A stretch of DNA of 64,000 nt from Batkoa obscura (taxonomy: Eukaryota; Entomophthoromycota; Entomophthoromycetes; Entomophthorales; Batkoaceae): the NCBI GenBank assembly GCA_030770535.1, contig JASVEC010000007.1, positions 992,001 through 1,056,000 of the forward strand, given 5' to 3'. Both the position numbers and the translations under genes were made by a program. Every line of letters begins with the position of its first letter. Positions within the stretch are counted from its first letter, which is position 1. Of this stretch, positions 41,771 through 51,567 are shown piece by piece. The notes below the pieces were generated by a model. The model was not told the DNA's origin, did no database searches, and saw only the letters and a program-made list of their open reading frames with translations.

Positions 41771-44700
41771 TCACATTGCTGATTTGAGAAACTTGGCATG
41801 GACTCGATTATAAATGACGCTTGTTCCTTTATGTTTAATCGAATAGCTATCATACAAGTGTTTATGTATGATTTCATATGGTCCGTCCCATTTCAGTGCC
41901 AGTTTATTTTTTCTAGGTTGGTTGTAGGAAGGATACAAATAAACAATATCTCCTACCTTGAAAGTGGCTAGACTAGGAAGTCTGGACATATCTTGCTGAT
42001 ACCTCTTTATCTTCGAATCTGTTAATGCGTTAAAGGCTTCAACTTGGATAGCTATCAATTTTTTTGTTAGTTTAGCCAAGTATATGTCAGGGCTTATCTC
42101 GCCTTGTTTAGCGATTAAAGGGGCAAAAGATATGGGGAGCCCAGGGTGTCTCCCATAAAGCATAATAAAAGGAGACTTTTTAGTAATACTGTGTACTGAA
42201 TATCTATATGCTAAAATAGCGGAATGTAGATATTCATCCCAACAGCTAGTTTTGTCAAAAGCTAGTTTTCTTAGTATACGTATTAGTGTACCGTTTACTC
42301 TCTCAACCATTCCATTAGTTTCTGGATGATACGGAGCTGCAGTAGAATGTCTTATGGCCATTAGTCTGGCTAATTTTGGGAGAACTAGATTAACAAAATT
42401 GGCAGCATTATCGGTAAGTATCACCTGTGGGCTTCCATGTCTACAAATAATATCTTCATATATAAATTTAGATATGTGGAAGGAAGTCTGGTTTGGTATT
42501 GCTCTAGCTTCAACCCACTTAGTTAGATGGTCTATAGCTACAACGATATACTTATTTCCTCTTACTGAAGAAGCTTCACAAAGAGGGCCTATCACATCTA
42601 TACTTACCGTGTGGAATGCATGTTTAGGTAAAATAAACTTGTAAGCTGTTACTTTTATCCTACTTTGTTCTCTTTTACAAACATCACAATTATTTATGAA
42701 GTCTTCTAAGTCTGGTATCATTGATTCCCAATAGCAGGAAACTTTCATGGTGTCATATGTTTTTTGGAAGGCTGAATGCCCGCAGATCACATTGTGAAAC
42801 TGTTGACATGCAGATAGCCGCGAAGAAGGCTTAATATACGGAATATATGTTCCTTTAATCTTTTTGTACAATGCATTACTTTTGACAATGATATTCTGGG
42901 CATTTTTCTCAAGCCATTGTTTAAGCTCAGGTTGTTGTTGCGGCCACTTATTTTTATTACCCAATAGGTTGTACAGATCATCATCTATGGGGGTGGCTAG
43001 ACAGATCCTGGGTAACCTACTAAGCCCATCTGCATTTTGGTGATCTTTACCTGGCTTATATACTATATCAAAACTATACGATTGTAGTTTTAGAGCCCAC
43101 CTAGCTAGACGTCCTTCAGGATTAGTGATTGAATATAACCACTTTAGGGAAACATGGTCGGTAATAACAGTAAAGTGAGTGCCATAGATATACGGTCTAA
43201 ATGCCTTTATAGCATGAATAATTGCAAGGCATTCCTTCTCTGTCGTAGTGTAATTCCTCTCATGCTTCGATAAGGTTCTAGAGGTATAAGCTATTGGATG
43301 CTCGCAGTTGTCATCATCCAGTTGACTTAAAACACCTCCAACTGCCGTTAGGCTAGCGTCGGTATGCAGGGAGAAGGGCTTTGAGAAATTTGGAAACATC
43401 AACACTGGGGCGTTAAGCAGCTTATCGCGAAGTTCTTCAAAGGCTTGTTGGTGTTCTTCTTTCCATTGAAACTTGACTTCTTTCTTTAACAATTGGAATA
43501 GTGGAGTGGCTAAGTTCGAAAAATCTTTTATAAATCTTCGGTAGTAATTCATTAGTCCGAGGAATACTTGTACTTCTCTCATCGTAGTTGGGGGGAAAAG
43601 CTCTTTTACTGCATCTAATTTATTAGGAATAGGAGCTAAACCTTTGTCAGAGACCTTGTAGCCTAAAAATTCCAGACTAGTTTGGAAAAATGAGCATTTT
43701 TTTGGCTTTAACTTTAAGTTAGCTTGGCGAAGACGTTCGAATACTGCTTTAAGGTGATTTAGGTGATCCACGAAAGTCTTCGAGAACACATTCAAGTCGT
43801 CTAAGTAAATTAGTACACATGAGAGCTTAAGATCACCTAGTGTATTATCCATAAGACGTTGGAGTGTAGCAGGAGCGTTTGAAAGGCCTTGTGGCATCCT
43901 CGTTGGTTGAAATAGTCCTTCGGAAGTAATCAAAGCGCATTTCTCTTGGTCTTCCGGATCCATTTCTACCTGCCAGTATCCTGAGATTAGATCCATTGCT
44001 GAAAAGTATTTTGCACCTTGTAAGCGGTCAACAGCATCATCTATTCTGGGTAGTGGATATACATCCTTCTTTGTGATTTTGTTGAGTTTCCTATAGTCCA
44101 TAACTACTCTATTAGTTCCATCTTTTTTCTTAACAATCATAAGGGGAGAGGCCCATGGACTATTTGAAGGGATAATCAAACCTAATCTTAAAAGTTTTTG
44201 GACTTCTTCTCGTTCTGCCTTAAGTTCAGACTGAGATTTACGATATGCTTTAGTTGCAACAGGTAGTGAATCACATGTATATACTTTATGTTTAGTATTG
44301 CGGGCACAGCCAATATCTTCTTCTGAAGTTGCAAAGACGTCTTTATATTCTTCCAGCAATTTATAAAATTGAAGTTGTTCATCTGGGTTTAGATGTTTAA
44401 TAGTGTCTTTCTCAACAAACAGGGTTTGGTTATTAGGGGCTTCTTCATAAATTTGGAATTCTTCTAGTGTTGCAAATTTACTGAAAGTATTAATCACAAT
44501 GTTATTTTCTACGTGGATTGTACCAACCTGTTGACCTCTAGAGATTTTGATATCTTTTTCGGTAATGTTGGCAAGCAGTAGTTTTATAGTCTCATTCATG
44601 TTATTACCTAAAATCCCGGGCATAGTTAGAGGTTCTAATCTTGAAACACTTTCTATACTGTATATAGATAGATGGAACTCCTTAGGTACCCATAATGAGA

Positions 44701-45529
44701 TTTCGGTGTCTAGTACTACCTGTGATTTAGGCGGTATTAGTAAGTTCTTAGGGGAAATAATGGGGATTCCAGACTGCTTATATGCTATATCTGGATATTG
44801 ATAAATCACAGATTCTAATCCGCAGAGAGTAACGTCAACTGATTTATTGTTAGTCCGATAGCTCATTATACGACAGTCAGGAGTTTTGTTGCTTATGTTG
44901 TTAATGGTTAGGTTCCTTGGCTTATTGTAGTACATTGGAATGGATTGATCTAATACTTTTAAGATATTTTGATCGTACAATAATTGGCAACCATGTTTCA
45001 CAAAGAATTCGGTGCCTAGGAGGAAGTCGTAACCTTCGCTTTCCAACACTATCGCTGGAAAGGCTAAAGTTAGCTTTCCAAACTTAATAGGGATTGATGA
45101 GTATGCTCCTAGTGCCGTGACGGTTCCGGTTCCGGCTGTACCGAAGGTGTCCGAACAATCTATATCCGGTTTAAAGGGTAATCGTTTTACCAGACGACTC
45201 GATATGAAATTGATGGGAGCTCCGCTATCTAATATTATACGCACATTTTTTTTGTAAATCGACGCATTAATGTAAGTACAATCGGTGGAGTTGGCTTTGG
45301 CATCGAGGTTTACTAAGAGGATCTGTTTATTTGGATTCTGATATTCTCTAATGATGTTTCTAAATGCAATTGCTAAGTCTGATTCTCCAGTTAGGATTTT
45401 GTCTAGAGGAATTGGGATGGTAACATTAGTTAACCACTGGTGTGTATTATCTAGTTCACTTTGTGTAAGGGACAGTTTGGATAAATCGGATAATTGTGAA
45501 ATGTAAGGTTTAGCAATTTCATTTATCAA
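41771..45529 (-). CDS. Pol polyprotein of LTR element copy 2
   Basis: A 1252-residue protein identical to that of copy 1: aspartic protease, reverse transcriptase with YLDDL, RNase H and integrase in Ty3/gypsy order. Again in the -1 frame relative to gag, with the frame already open across the gag end; the coordinate marks the part after gag, not an ATG. Confidence 0.93.
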   Translation of the reverse strand: MINEIAKPYISQLSDLSKLSLTQSELDNTHQWLTNVTIPIPLDKILTGESDLAIAFRNIIREYQNPNKQILLVNLDAKANSTDCTYINASIYKKNVRIILDSGAPINFISSRLVKRLPFKPDIDCSDTFGTAGTGTVTALGAYSSIPIKFGKLTLAFPAIVLESEGYDFLLGTEFFVKHGCQLLYDQNILKVLDQSIPMYYNKPRNLTINNISNKTPDCRIMSYRTNNKSVDVTLCGLESVIYQYPDIAYKQSGIPIISPKNLLIPPKSQVVLDTEISLWVPKEFHLSIYSIESVSRLEPLTMPGILGNNMNETIKLLLANITEKDIKISRGQQVGTIHVENNIVINTFSKFATLEEFQIYEEAPNNQTLFVEKDTIKHLNPDEQLQFYKLLEEYKDVFATSEEDIGCARNTKHKVYTCDSLPVATKAYRKSQSELKAEREEVQKLLRLGLIIPSNSPWASPLMIVKKKDGTNRVVMDYRKLNKITKKDVYPLPRIDDAVDRLQGAKYFSAMDLISGYWQVEMDPEDQEKCALITSEGLFQPTRMPQGLSNAPATLQRLMDNTLGDLKLSCVLIYLDDLNVFSKTFVDHLNHLKAVFERLRQANLKLKPKKCSFFQTSLEFLGYKVSDKGLAPIPNKLDAVKELFPPTTMREVQVFLGLMNYYRRFIKDFSNLATPLFQLLKKEVKFQWKEEHQQAFEELRDKLLNAPVLMFPNFSKPFSLHTDASLTAVGGVLSQLDDDNCEHPIAYTSRTLSKHERNYTTTEKECLAIIHAIKAFRPYIYGTHFTVITDHVSLKWLYSITNPEGRLARWALKLQSYSFDIVYKPGKDHQNADGLSRLPRICLATPIDDDLYNLLGNKNKWPQQQPELKQWLEKNAQNIIVKSNALYKKIKGTYIPYIKPSSRLSACQQFHNVICGHSAFQKTYDTMKVSCYWESMIPDLEDFINNCDVCKREQSRIKVTAYKFILPKHAFHTVSIDVIGPLCEASSVRGNKYIVVAIDHLTKWVEARAIPNQTSFHISKFIYEDIICRHGSPQVILTDNAANFVNLVLPKLARLMAIRHSTAAPYHPETNGMVERVNGTLIRILRKLAFDKTSCWDEYLHSAILAYRYSVHSITKKSPFIMLYGRHPGLPISFAPLIAKQGEISPDIYLAKLTKKLIAIQVEAFNALTDSKIKRYQQDMSRLPSLATFKVGDIVYLYPSYNQPRKNKLALKWDGPYEIIHKHLYDSYSIKHKGTSVIYNRVHAKFLKSAM

Positions 45530-45780
45530 GGCAGAATCAGGGGCATTGATAGAGTTATCAGGTGACTTATCAATTCGACGTGGAATGACTTTAGGAATTT
45601 CAACGACGGGAACCTTTTTCTTCTTGGGTCTGCCACGAATTTTGGAAGGTAGTGCTAGGATGAGGGTAGAGGGGTCAAATTTTGAAAGCGTGTTAATTTC
45701 GAAGTCTAATTCAGTGCTTTCATCTGGATCAGGAGGAATTTTTGATTTCGTGGAAGGGGGATCCTCATTTACCCTCCCAC

Positions 45781-48282
45781 TTAGAAGTTTTTTGACTCGC
45801 TGTTGGGGTCAACAAACTTTTCAGTGTCACCATCATTATAATTATAATTGAGGTGATTAACTTGTTTATTTTTGTTAAAATGTTTACTATTGCGAACATT
45901 TTTTTCAAAGTAATATTTAAAAATACCATTTTCTGGCTTTGGTTCAATACAATTGACGGCAATATGTCCATGTTCACCACAGTTCCAGCATCCAGTAAAT
46001 ACTCGAGATTTACGATGGTTGGAGTAGTGCTGTTGTGTAATGGCAAAGCAATGAAGATATTCGTTGTTGTCCGTTTCTTTATCTATATGATTAACGTATA
46101 GTTTCTTGGATTTAACTTCGCTTTTTGGACTTCCGAGGTATAGCTCTAAAATCTCTATCATCTGAGTAATATTGGTGATATTATGATGAGGGTCTAGAAA
46201 AAGACGTGCGATGTGACTTGGAAGGTTTCGTTGGAAGGCCAGGCGGAGGTCTGTAACGCTTAACTTCCCACAGGAAATTAAAGCATTAGCACGATTTTTT
46301 ACGTTTGCAATGTAATTTTCAAGTTTGCTTTCATCGTCTAGTCGTAAAGATAAAAGGGCTGCCTTTTTTGCTTCCATTTTTACATCGGAATCATAGTGAT
46401 CTATGAATGCCTTTTTAAAAGAGTTCCAGTTACTGCGTAAGTCATCAGGTAGGGTCATACACCAGGAAAGCTCGTTTGTTTGAAGCTGACCTAAGAGACA
46501 TTGAGGGCGACACTCGTAGGTCCAATTGTTGGCATCAAGATGAACTTCTAGCGCTTTGATGAAAGTAGTAGCAGTGATTTCATTTGGATTGAATAGGAGA
46601 CTAAAATTAAACTTGGTATTAACGGGTTGGGAGCTTCTCGGATAATTGTGGGGGTATGTTGAGAAGCTATGCGGGTTTAGATTGTTACCAGAAGGTCCAG
46701 GATGGCCATAATAGGCGTCATGATTATTATGTGATATACCATAGTTATTTTGAACAGGAATCCGCTCGGGTTGTACGTAGTGAGATGAAGATTGCTCATA
46801 GGGTACATGTTGAGTGATTTTTGGAGCAATATATGGCAACTTGTTTTTGTTACTATTGTTAAAAGGATTGTCCAGGTTAACTTCAGCATAGGGTTGTACA
46901 TGAGATCTTATTGGCTCAGCATTAGATCCTGTAGCAGGGTTTCTTGAGTAAATACCATCAGTAGGTGCAGTGGTCATTCTAGGAAGTAATTGAGGTGGAC
47001 TTTCTCCTTTCTTGGGTTGATCATCCGGTTGTACCAAGTGAATAGAACCACGATACTTAGGGTTCATTTGATATTCAGTGTCAAGAATAGATTCTGTGGT
47101 ACCATCACCTAGATCATACATATTATATCTCGGAACATCTCTATAAGTCGAGAGTCTGGAGTGAGGTGCTGAAACAGCGATACGTTCCTTTCTACAATTA
47201 CAAGAAGATGCCTTGATTTGGCTGGTATTGGAAGCTACCTTAGTTTGAAGAATAATAAGCTCTTCCTTGGTACTCTGTATATTACGCGAAATTTCTTCCC
47301 AGTCAGCCGCTGACTGCTCTTTATCTAATCTAATTTGTTCCTTCAAATTATTATTGGAAGTGATGAGCTGGCTAATGGTGGTCACTTGTTGAGTCAGTTG
47401 TACATTACAAGCAGCTAAATCTTGTTCTAAAGCCAAGATTCTGGCATCTTTGGCTGATGCAGACGCAGGGGATTGCTCAACATAGGATAAACGATGATTA
47501 TACTCGGTGAATCTAGTCATCAACGATCTATTAAGTTCTGCAAAAGTGATTTTCACTTTTCCGTCGATATCTGAGATCCTTTGAGCAGTATGGTCATTGA
47601 TCTCAGTGAGGGAAAGGTTGATCTCGTCAGAGATCTTAATGAGTTCGGAATGTAAGGCAGTATCAAGCTGATGCAATTCAGCCTTGAAGTCTCCTACTTC
47701 TCTTGCCAAATCTCTATATACTTCATAACTAACAGTATCATTGAGCCTTTGGTTGAATTCATTAAACTTACTGGTATGGAATTCATTTGATGGGGTGATG
47801 ACATCATTGTTTTGGTTGATGACCATGGAGAGATTATTAACCGTACCTAGAAGCGAGCTTAAAGAGGTAGACAATTCATTATTGTGAGTTGAGAGACGGT
47901 TGAGTTCACCAACCATCTGGATGAGTTTGTTGTGCAAGAACTCTACTAAATATTGTTGAACGTGGGAAAGGGTAGGTACCGTTTGGTACTGAGCACGAAA
48001 AGTAATTTGGGTACTGGAGCTACTACTTTGGTATTGTCTCCAAGCAGAGAGATCACCATTAAGAACGTGCATAGGAACAGCTCCATAGGTAACGACCGAG
48101 CTTACAACATGAGGAGGTAGGGCAGCTTGATTTAAAGCAGCAGTGTCTATTTCTGGGGTCAGAACACTAGCTTCTTCTTCATCACTACTACCCATGTCAT
48201 ATTCAGTGATAGTCAATTGTTGACGGTTATCAAGGAGATATCTTGAGTCAGCAAAATAGGGTATGAGGCTATTGTTGATCAT
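45781..48282 (-). CDS. Gag-like protein of LTR element copy 2
   Basis: An 833-residue protein identical to that of copy 1, with the coiled N-terminal region, gag-like domain and a CX2CX4HX4C zinc knuckle. Confidence 0.9.
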   Translation of the reverse strand: MINNSLIPYFADSRYLLDNRQQLTITEYDMGSSDEEEASVLTPEIDTAALNQAALPPHVVSSVVTYGAVPMHVLNGDLSAWRQYQSSSSSTQITFRAQYQTVPTLSHVQQYLVEFLHNKLIQMVGELNRLSTHNNELSTSLSSLLGTVNNLSMVINQNNDVITPSNEFHTSKFNEFNQRLNDTVSYEVYRDLAREVGDFKAELHQLDTALHSELIKISDEINLSLTEINDHTAQRISDIDGKVKITFAELNRSLMTRFTEYNHRLSYVEQSPASASAKDARILALEQDLAACNVQLTQQVTTISQLITSNNNLKEQIRLDKEQSAADWEEISRNIQSTKEELIILQTKVASNTSQIKASSCNCRKERIAVSAPHSRLSTYRDVPRYNMYDLGDGTTESILDTEYQMNPKYRGSIHLVQPDDQPKKGESPPQLLPRMTTAPTDGIYSRNPATGSNAEPIRSHVQPYAEVNLDNPFNNSNKNKLPYIAPKITQHVPYEQSSSHYVQPERIPVQNNYGISHNNHDAYYGHPGPSGNNLNPHSFSTYPHNYPRSSQPVNTKFNFSLLFNPNEITATTFIKALEVHLDANNWTYECRPQCLLGQLQTNELSWCMTLPDDLRSNWNSFKKAFIDHYDSDVKMEAKKAALLSLRLDDESKLENYIANVKNRANALISCGKLSVTDLRLAFQRNLPSHIARLFLDPHHNITNITQMIEILELYLGSPKSEVKSKKLYVNHIDKETDNNEYLHCFAITQQHYSNHRKSRVFTGCWNCGEHGHIAVNCIEPKPENGIFKYYFEKNVRNSKHFNKNKQVNHLNYNYNDGDTEKFVDPNSESKNF

Positions 48283-48380
48283 AGTCTGTGAATTAAGGGG
48301 ATTGGAGGGTTGGGGTGGTTACGCGGTAAGAACCGTAAAGGAAAGGCTATAAAGGCTACCTAGTGTAGTTATAGGAGCTT

Positions 48381-48398
48381 TCCCAGCTATGAGCGCCA
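48381..48398 (-). other. Primer binding site of copy 2 (tRNA-Asn)
   Basis: The complement of TGGCGCTCATAGCTGGGA, 2 bp inside the 5' LTR, identical to copy 1. Confidence 0.92.
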
Positions 48399-48400
48399 AG

Positions 48401-48870
48401 TGTGAAAGTTGATACTTAGTGGCCGAAGTTAAAAGCTACTCTTGCTTAATTAACTTGCCTTGAGTCGAAGGGTCTTAGTTTATATAACTAAGGTAGACTT
48501 AACTTAATAGAAATAGTATGTAGTAAGCTACAAATTATGTAAAACAAATACAATGGAAGATACTACTATAAAATCTATATCAGATGTTGTCAGAAAGACT
48601 TAGTGACTTTATTAATGATACGTTATCAGGGAGTAATCCAATTAAAAAAAAAAACCTGGAGTTATCATATTGAAGAATCTCTTTTATACTCCAATAAATA
48701 TGGATATTAATACGAGAGGATGTTATTCCTTGCAATATGAAGTTAGAAATTCTCGCAGCAAATCAAAATAAGGGACTCTGACTTGATTGTATTTGAACTT
48801 GAGAACACAGCAACTTAAGTGATTGTTGCGTTATAATCAATCCGAGAGCTAAATAAAGCAATATTTCACA
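48401..48870 (-). repeat. 5' LTR of copy 2
   Basis: 470 bp, apparently identical to the 3' LTR of the same copy. Confidence 0.93.
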
Positions 48871-49040
48871 ATAATACAGGCGAATTAGTAATTATCAATA
48901 TTTGTTGTAATAACTTTGCATTCTAAAATATTTGCCATAATAGGTTGTACTCTTTATTTAATAATCAAAACTTTCGATAAGTTTATAAAATATTAATAAA
49001 TTTTTTTTAAACACATTTTAATAAAAAGCTTAAAATATTA

Positions 49041-49806
49041 TATGGGGATGTCCAAATTGGTTTCATTTTTTTATCCAATTTTTAAATATTTTATGTTTAA
49101 AACTTTGCTTAAAATTTTATAAAAATAATTTTTTTATTAAAAACAAAAGTACCTGACGATTTTAAATTATTTTATCATAATTTTATTGTAAATTGGCAGA
49201 ATTTTTATTAAATTCAATACAAATTCCCAAATTAGTAAGGCTTTTGCTAATATAACCTATATATTGATATCAATCAAAGTTGTAATATGTAAATAAATAT
49301 ATATCCCTACAAAACTTCATTAGAAAATATTTATTATTGATTGCTTTATAGCCAACATTGTAGATTTGCTATTAAATAAATAAATAAATAAATAAATTTA
49401 ATGTTGTAATTACATTATTAATATACCACTAAGTTAACAAATAACTGCATAGGAGGGAATGATTAGCCCCAAAACTATAATTAGCCATCCCTATGTAATA
49501 CAAGCAGTATAATAATAGTTTTTATTTATTATTACAACTACTTGCTGTTTGACTATTTATTAACTTAGCTATTAATAATTTAAGTAATGTCAACATTTAA
49601 TAGTTGATTTCTATCATTTAATAAACTATTTACTTGCTTAATAGATATTAAAACTTCTAAACTTTCTGTTATTTTTATAAAGTAAGCTGGAGTTGGTTTT
49701 CTAATTTTTTATAGACTTTATAACTTTAGTTAAAATTGTATCACTTTTTTTTGATCTAACAGATACTGGATAATAATGTAACTTATTATTATGTTTGATA
49801 AAATGT
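49041..49806 (-). mobile_element. DNA transposon T1, 3' half (left arm of a palindrome)
   Basis: It opens TATGGGGATGTCCAAATTGG and follows 21442-22215 through the non-coding end and the last ~75 codons of the transposase, then stops. The coding part is diverged and broken. Together with 50428-51352 it makes two inverted copies of the same T1 end. Confidence 0.82.
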
Positions 49807-49838
49807 GGGTGTATTTTTGTGTTTAAGAATTTTACTAG
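49806..49838 (-). repeat. MITE fragment of the TATGGGG family
   Basis: GTGGGTGTATTTTTGTGTTTAAG and the following AATTTTACTA match one MITE end; it is cut by the LTR starting at 49839. Confidence 0.65.
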
Positions 49839-50321
49839 TGTGAAATACCGCTTCATTAGCTCTAGGATTGATTATAACACAATAATCAATTCTGAGTTCC
49901 TTATATAGATTTGCTGTGAGAATTGTTACCACCTGATCATGAAGAACTTATTGCCCACGTTTTAATGTCCATACTTGGCAACTATAATAAGGGATAATTG
50001 TTATAATGTTCCTTATATATAGCCACCCAGTTGGAGTATAAAAGAGATTCTTCAACATACTAACTCGAGGCTTTTTTAATTGGGTTACTCCCTGATAACG
50101 TATCGTTAATAAAGTCACTAAGTTTTTCTGACAACATCTTACATAGATTTTACGGTAGTATCTTCCATTATATTTATTTTACATAATTCGTAGCTTATTA
50201 CGTACTATGTTTATTAATTTAAGCCCATCTTATTTACATAAACTAAGCCCGTTCGACTCAAAGCAAGTTAATTAAGCAAGAGTAGCTTTTAACTCCGACC
50301 ACTGGAGTATCAACTTTCACA
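49839..50321 (+). repeat. Solo LTR with a private insertion
   Basis: TGTGAAATACCGCTTCATTAG to AACTTTCACA, 483 bp. About 70-80 bp near 49925-50030 (ATCATGAAGAACTTATTGCC and following) are not found in the other LTRs, while other parts are shortened. Confidence 0.8.
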
Positions 50322-50426
50322 ATGGTGATGTATTTTTTTATTTAAGAATTTTACTAACAATCTTTCCACTCAAATAGCGCTTAAAAAATGGAAAAAGTAA
50401 TGAAACCAAAAAAAAACATTTTCATA
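50322..50426 (-). repeat. MITE of the TATGGGG family
   Basis: ATGGTGATGTATTTTTTTA to AACATTTTCATA, core intact, ends worn. Confidence 0.75.
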
Positions 50427-50427
50427 T

Positions 50428-51352
50428 TGATCAATTGATTTCAAAATTTGAGATTTTTATTTGTGAACATAATAGAGTTAATAACTCAACTGTCAATAAT
50501 GGGAAAACAAATATAATTTTTAAAAAGTATGAAGAAACAAAGATACAAAGAAAATAATAAAAATACAAGGTATTAAAAAGTATTTACACTTTATTAAACG
50601 TGATAATAAACTATACTTTATCCAGTATCTGATAGATCAAAAAAAAGTGATATAATTTCAATTAAAGTTATAAAGTCTATAAAAAATAGAAAAATTAAAA
50701 TATTAACCCCAGCTTATCTTACAAAAATAACTGAAAATTTAAAAGTTTCAATATTTGGTAAGCAAGTAGGTAGTTTATTAAATAATAAAAATTAATTAGC
50801 AAATGTTGATATTACTTAAATTATTAATAGCTAAGTTAATAAATAGCCAAACAGCAAGTAGTTGTAATAATAAGCAAAAACTATTTTTACACTGCTTGTG
50901 TTACATGGGGATGGTTAATTATAGTTTTAGGGCTAACCATTCCCTCCTATGCAGTTATTTATTAACTTAGCGATATATTAATAATGCAATTATAATATTA
51001 AAACAATTTGTTTATTTGATAGCAAATCTCCAGTGTTGGCTATAAAGCAGTTAATAATAAATATTTCTTAATAAAGTTTTGTAAGAATATCCATTTGTTT
51101 ACATACTACAACTTTAATCAATACCAATATATAGGCTGTATCAGTAAAGCCTTGCTAATCCAGGAATTCATATTAAATTTAATAGAAATTCGGCTAACCT
51201 ACAATATAACTTATAACAGAATAATTTAGAACTGTGTGGAGTACTTTTGGTTTTTAATAAAGAATTTATTTTTGTAGAATTTTAAACAAAGTTTTAATAT
51301 AAAATATTTAAAAATTGGATAAAAAAATGAAACCAATTCGGACACCCCCATA
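50428..51352 (+). mobile_element. DNA transposon T1, 3' half (right arm of a palindrome)
   Basis: It holds the transposase from about residue 438 (QLISKFEIFICEHNR) to its stop at 50819, with a frameshift after KKYEETK, then the non-coding end to CAATTCGGACACCCCCATA. The closing TA is shared with the MITE that follows. Confidence 0.82.
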
Positions 51353-51452
51353 TGGGGTGTTTTTTGGCTTCATCACTTTTTCCATTTTTTAAGCACTATT
51401 TGAGCGGAAAAATTATTAGTAAAATTCTTAAACACAAAAATACATCCCCATA
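51351..51452 (+). repeat. MITE of the TATGGGG family
   Basis: TATGGGGTGTTTTTTGGC to ATACATCCCCATA. Its first TA is the last TA of the T1 arm. Confidence 0.85.
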
Positions 51453-51567
51453 TGTTGAGTTATGTATATCTAGTGCATAATCCTCTAATCAAATATAAAT
51501 TTCAAAAAATAAATTTTTTAGTTCAAAAAGCTTCAATAATATTTAATAATTAAATAAAACTAAAAAA

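Larger units (their letters stand above)
41215..48870 (-). mobile_element. Ty3/gypsy LTR retrotransposon, copy 2 (looks whole)
   Basis: A 7656-bp element in opposite orientation to copy 1, with LTRs at 41215-41684 (3') and 48401-48870 (5'), polypurine tract 41685-41695, pol 41771-45529, gag 45781-48282 and primer binding site 48381-48398. Both LTRs are 470 bp and appear identical, and both proteins equal those of copy 1, so it is very young. The flanks give no target duplication with each other, but they do with those of copy 1 (see findings). Confidence 0.95.
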
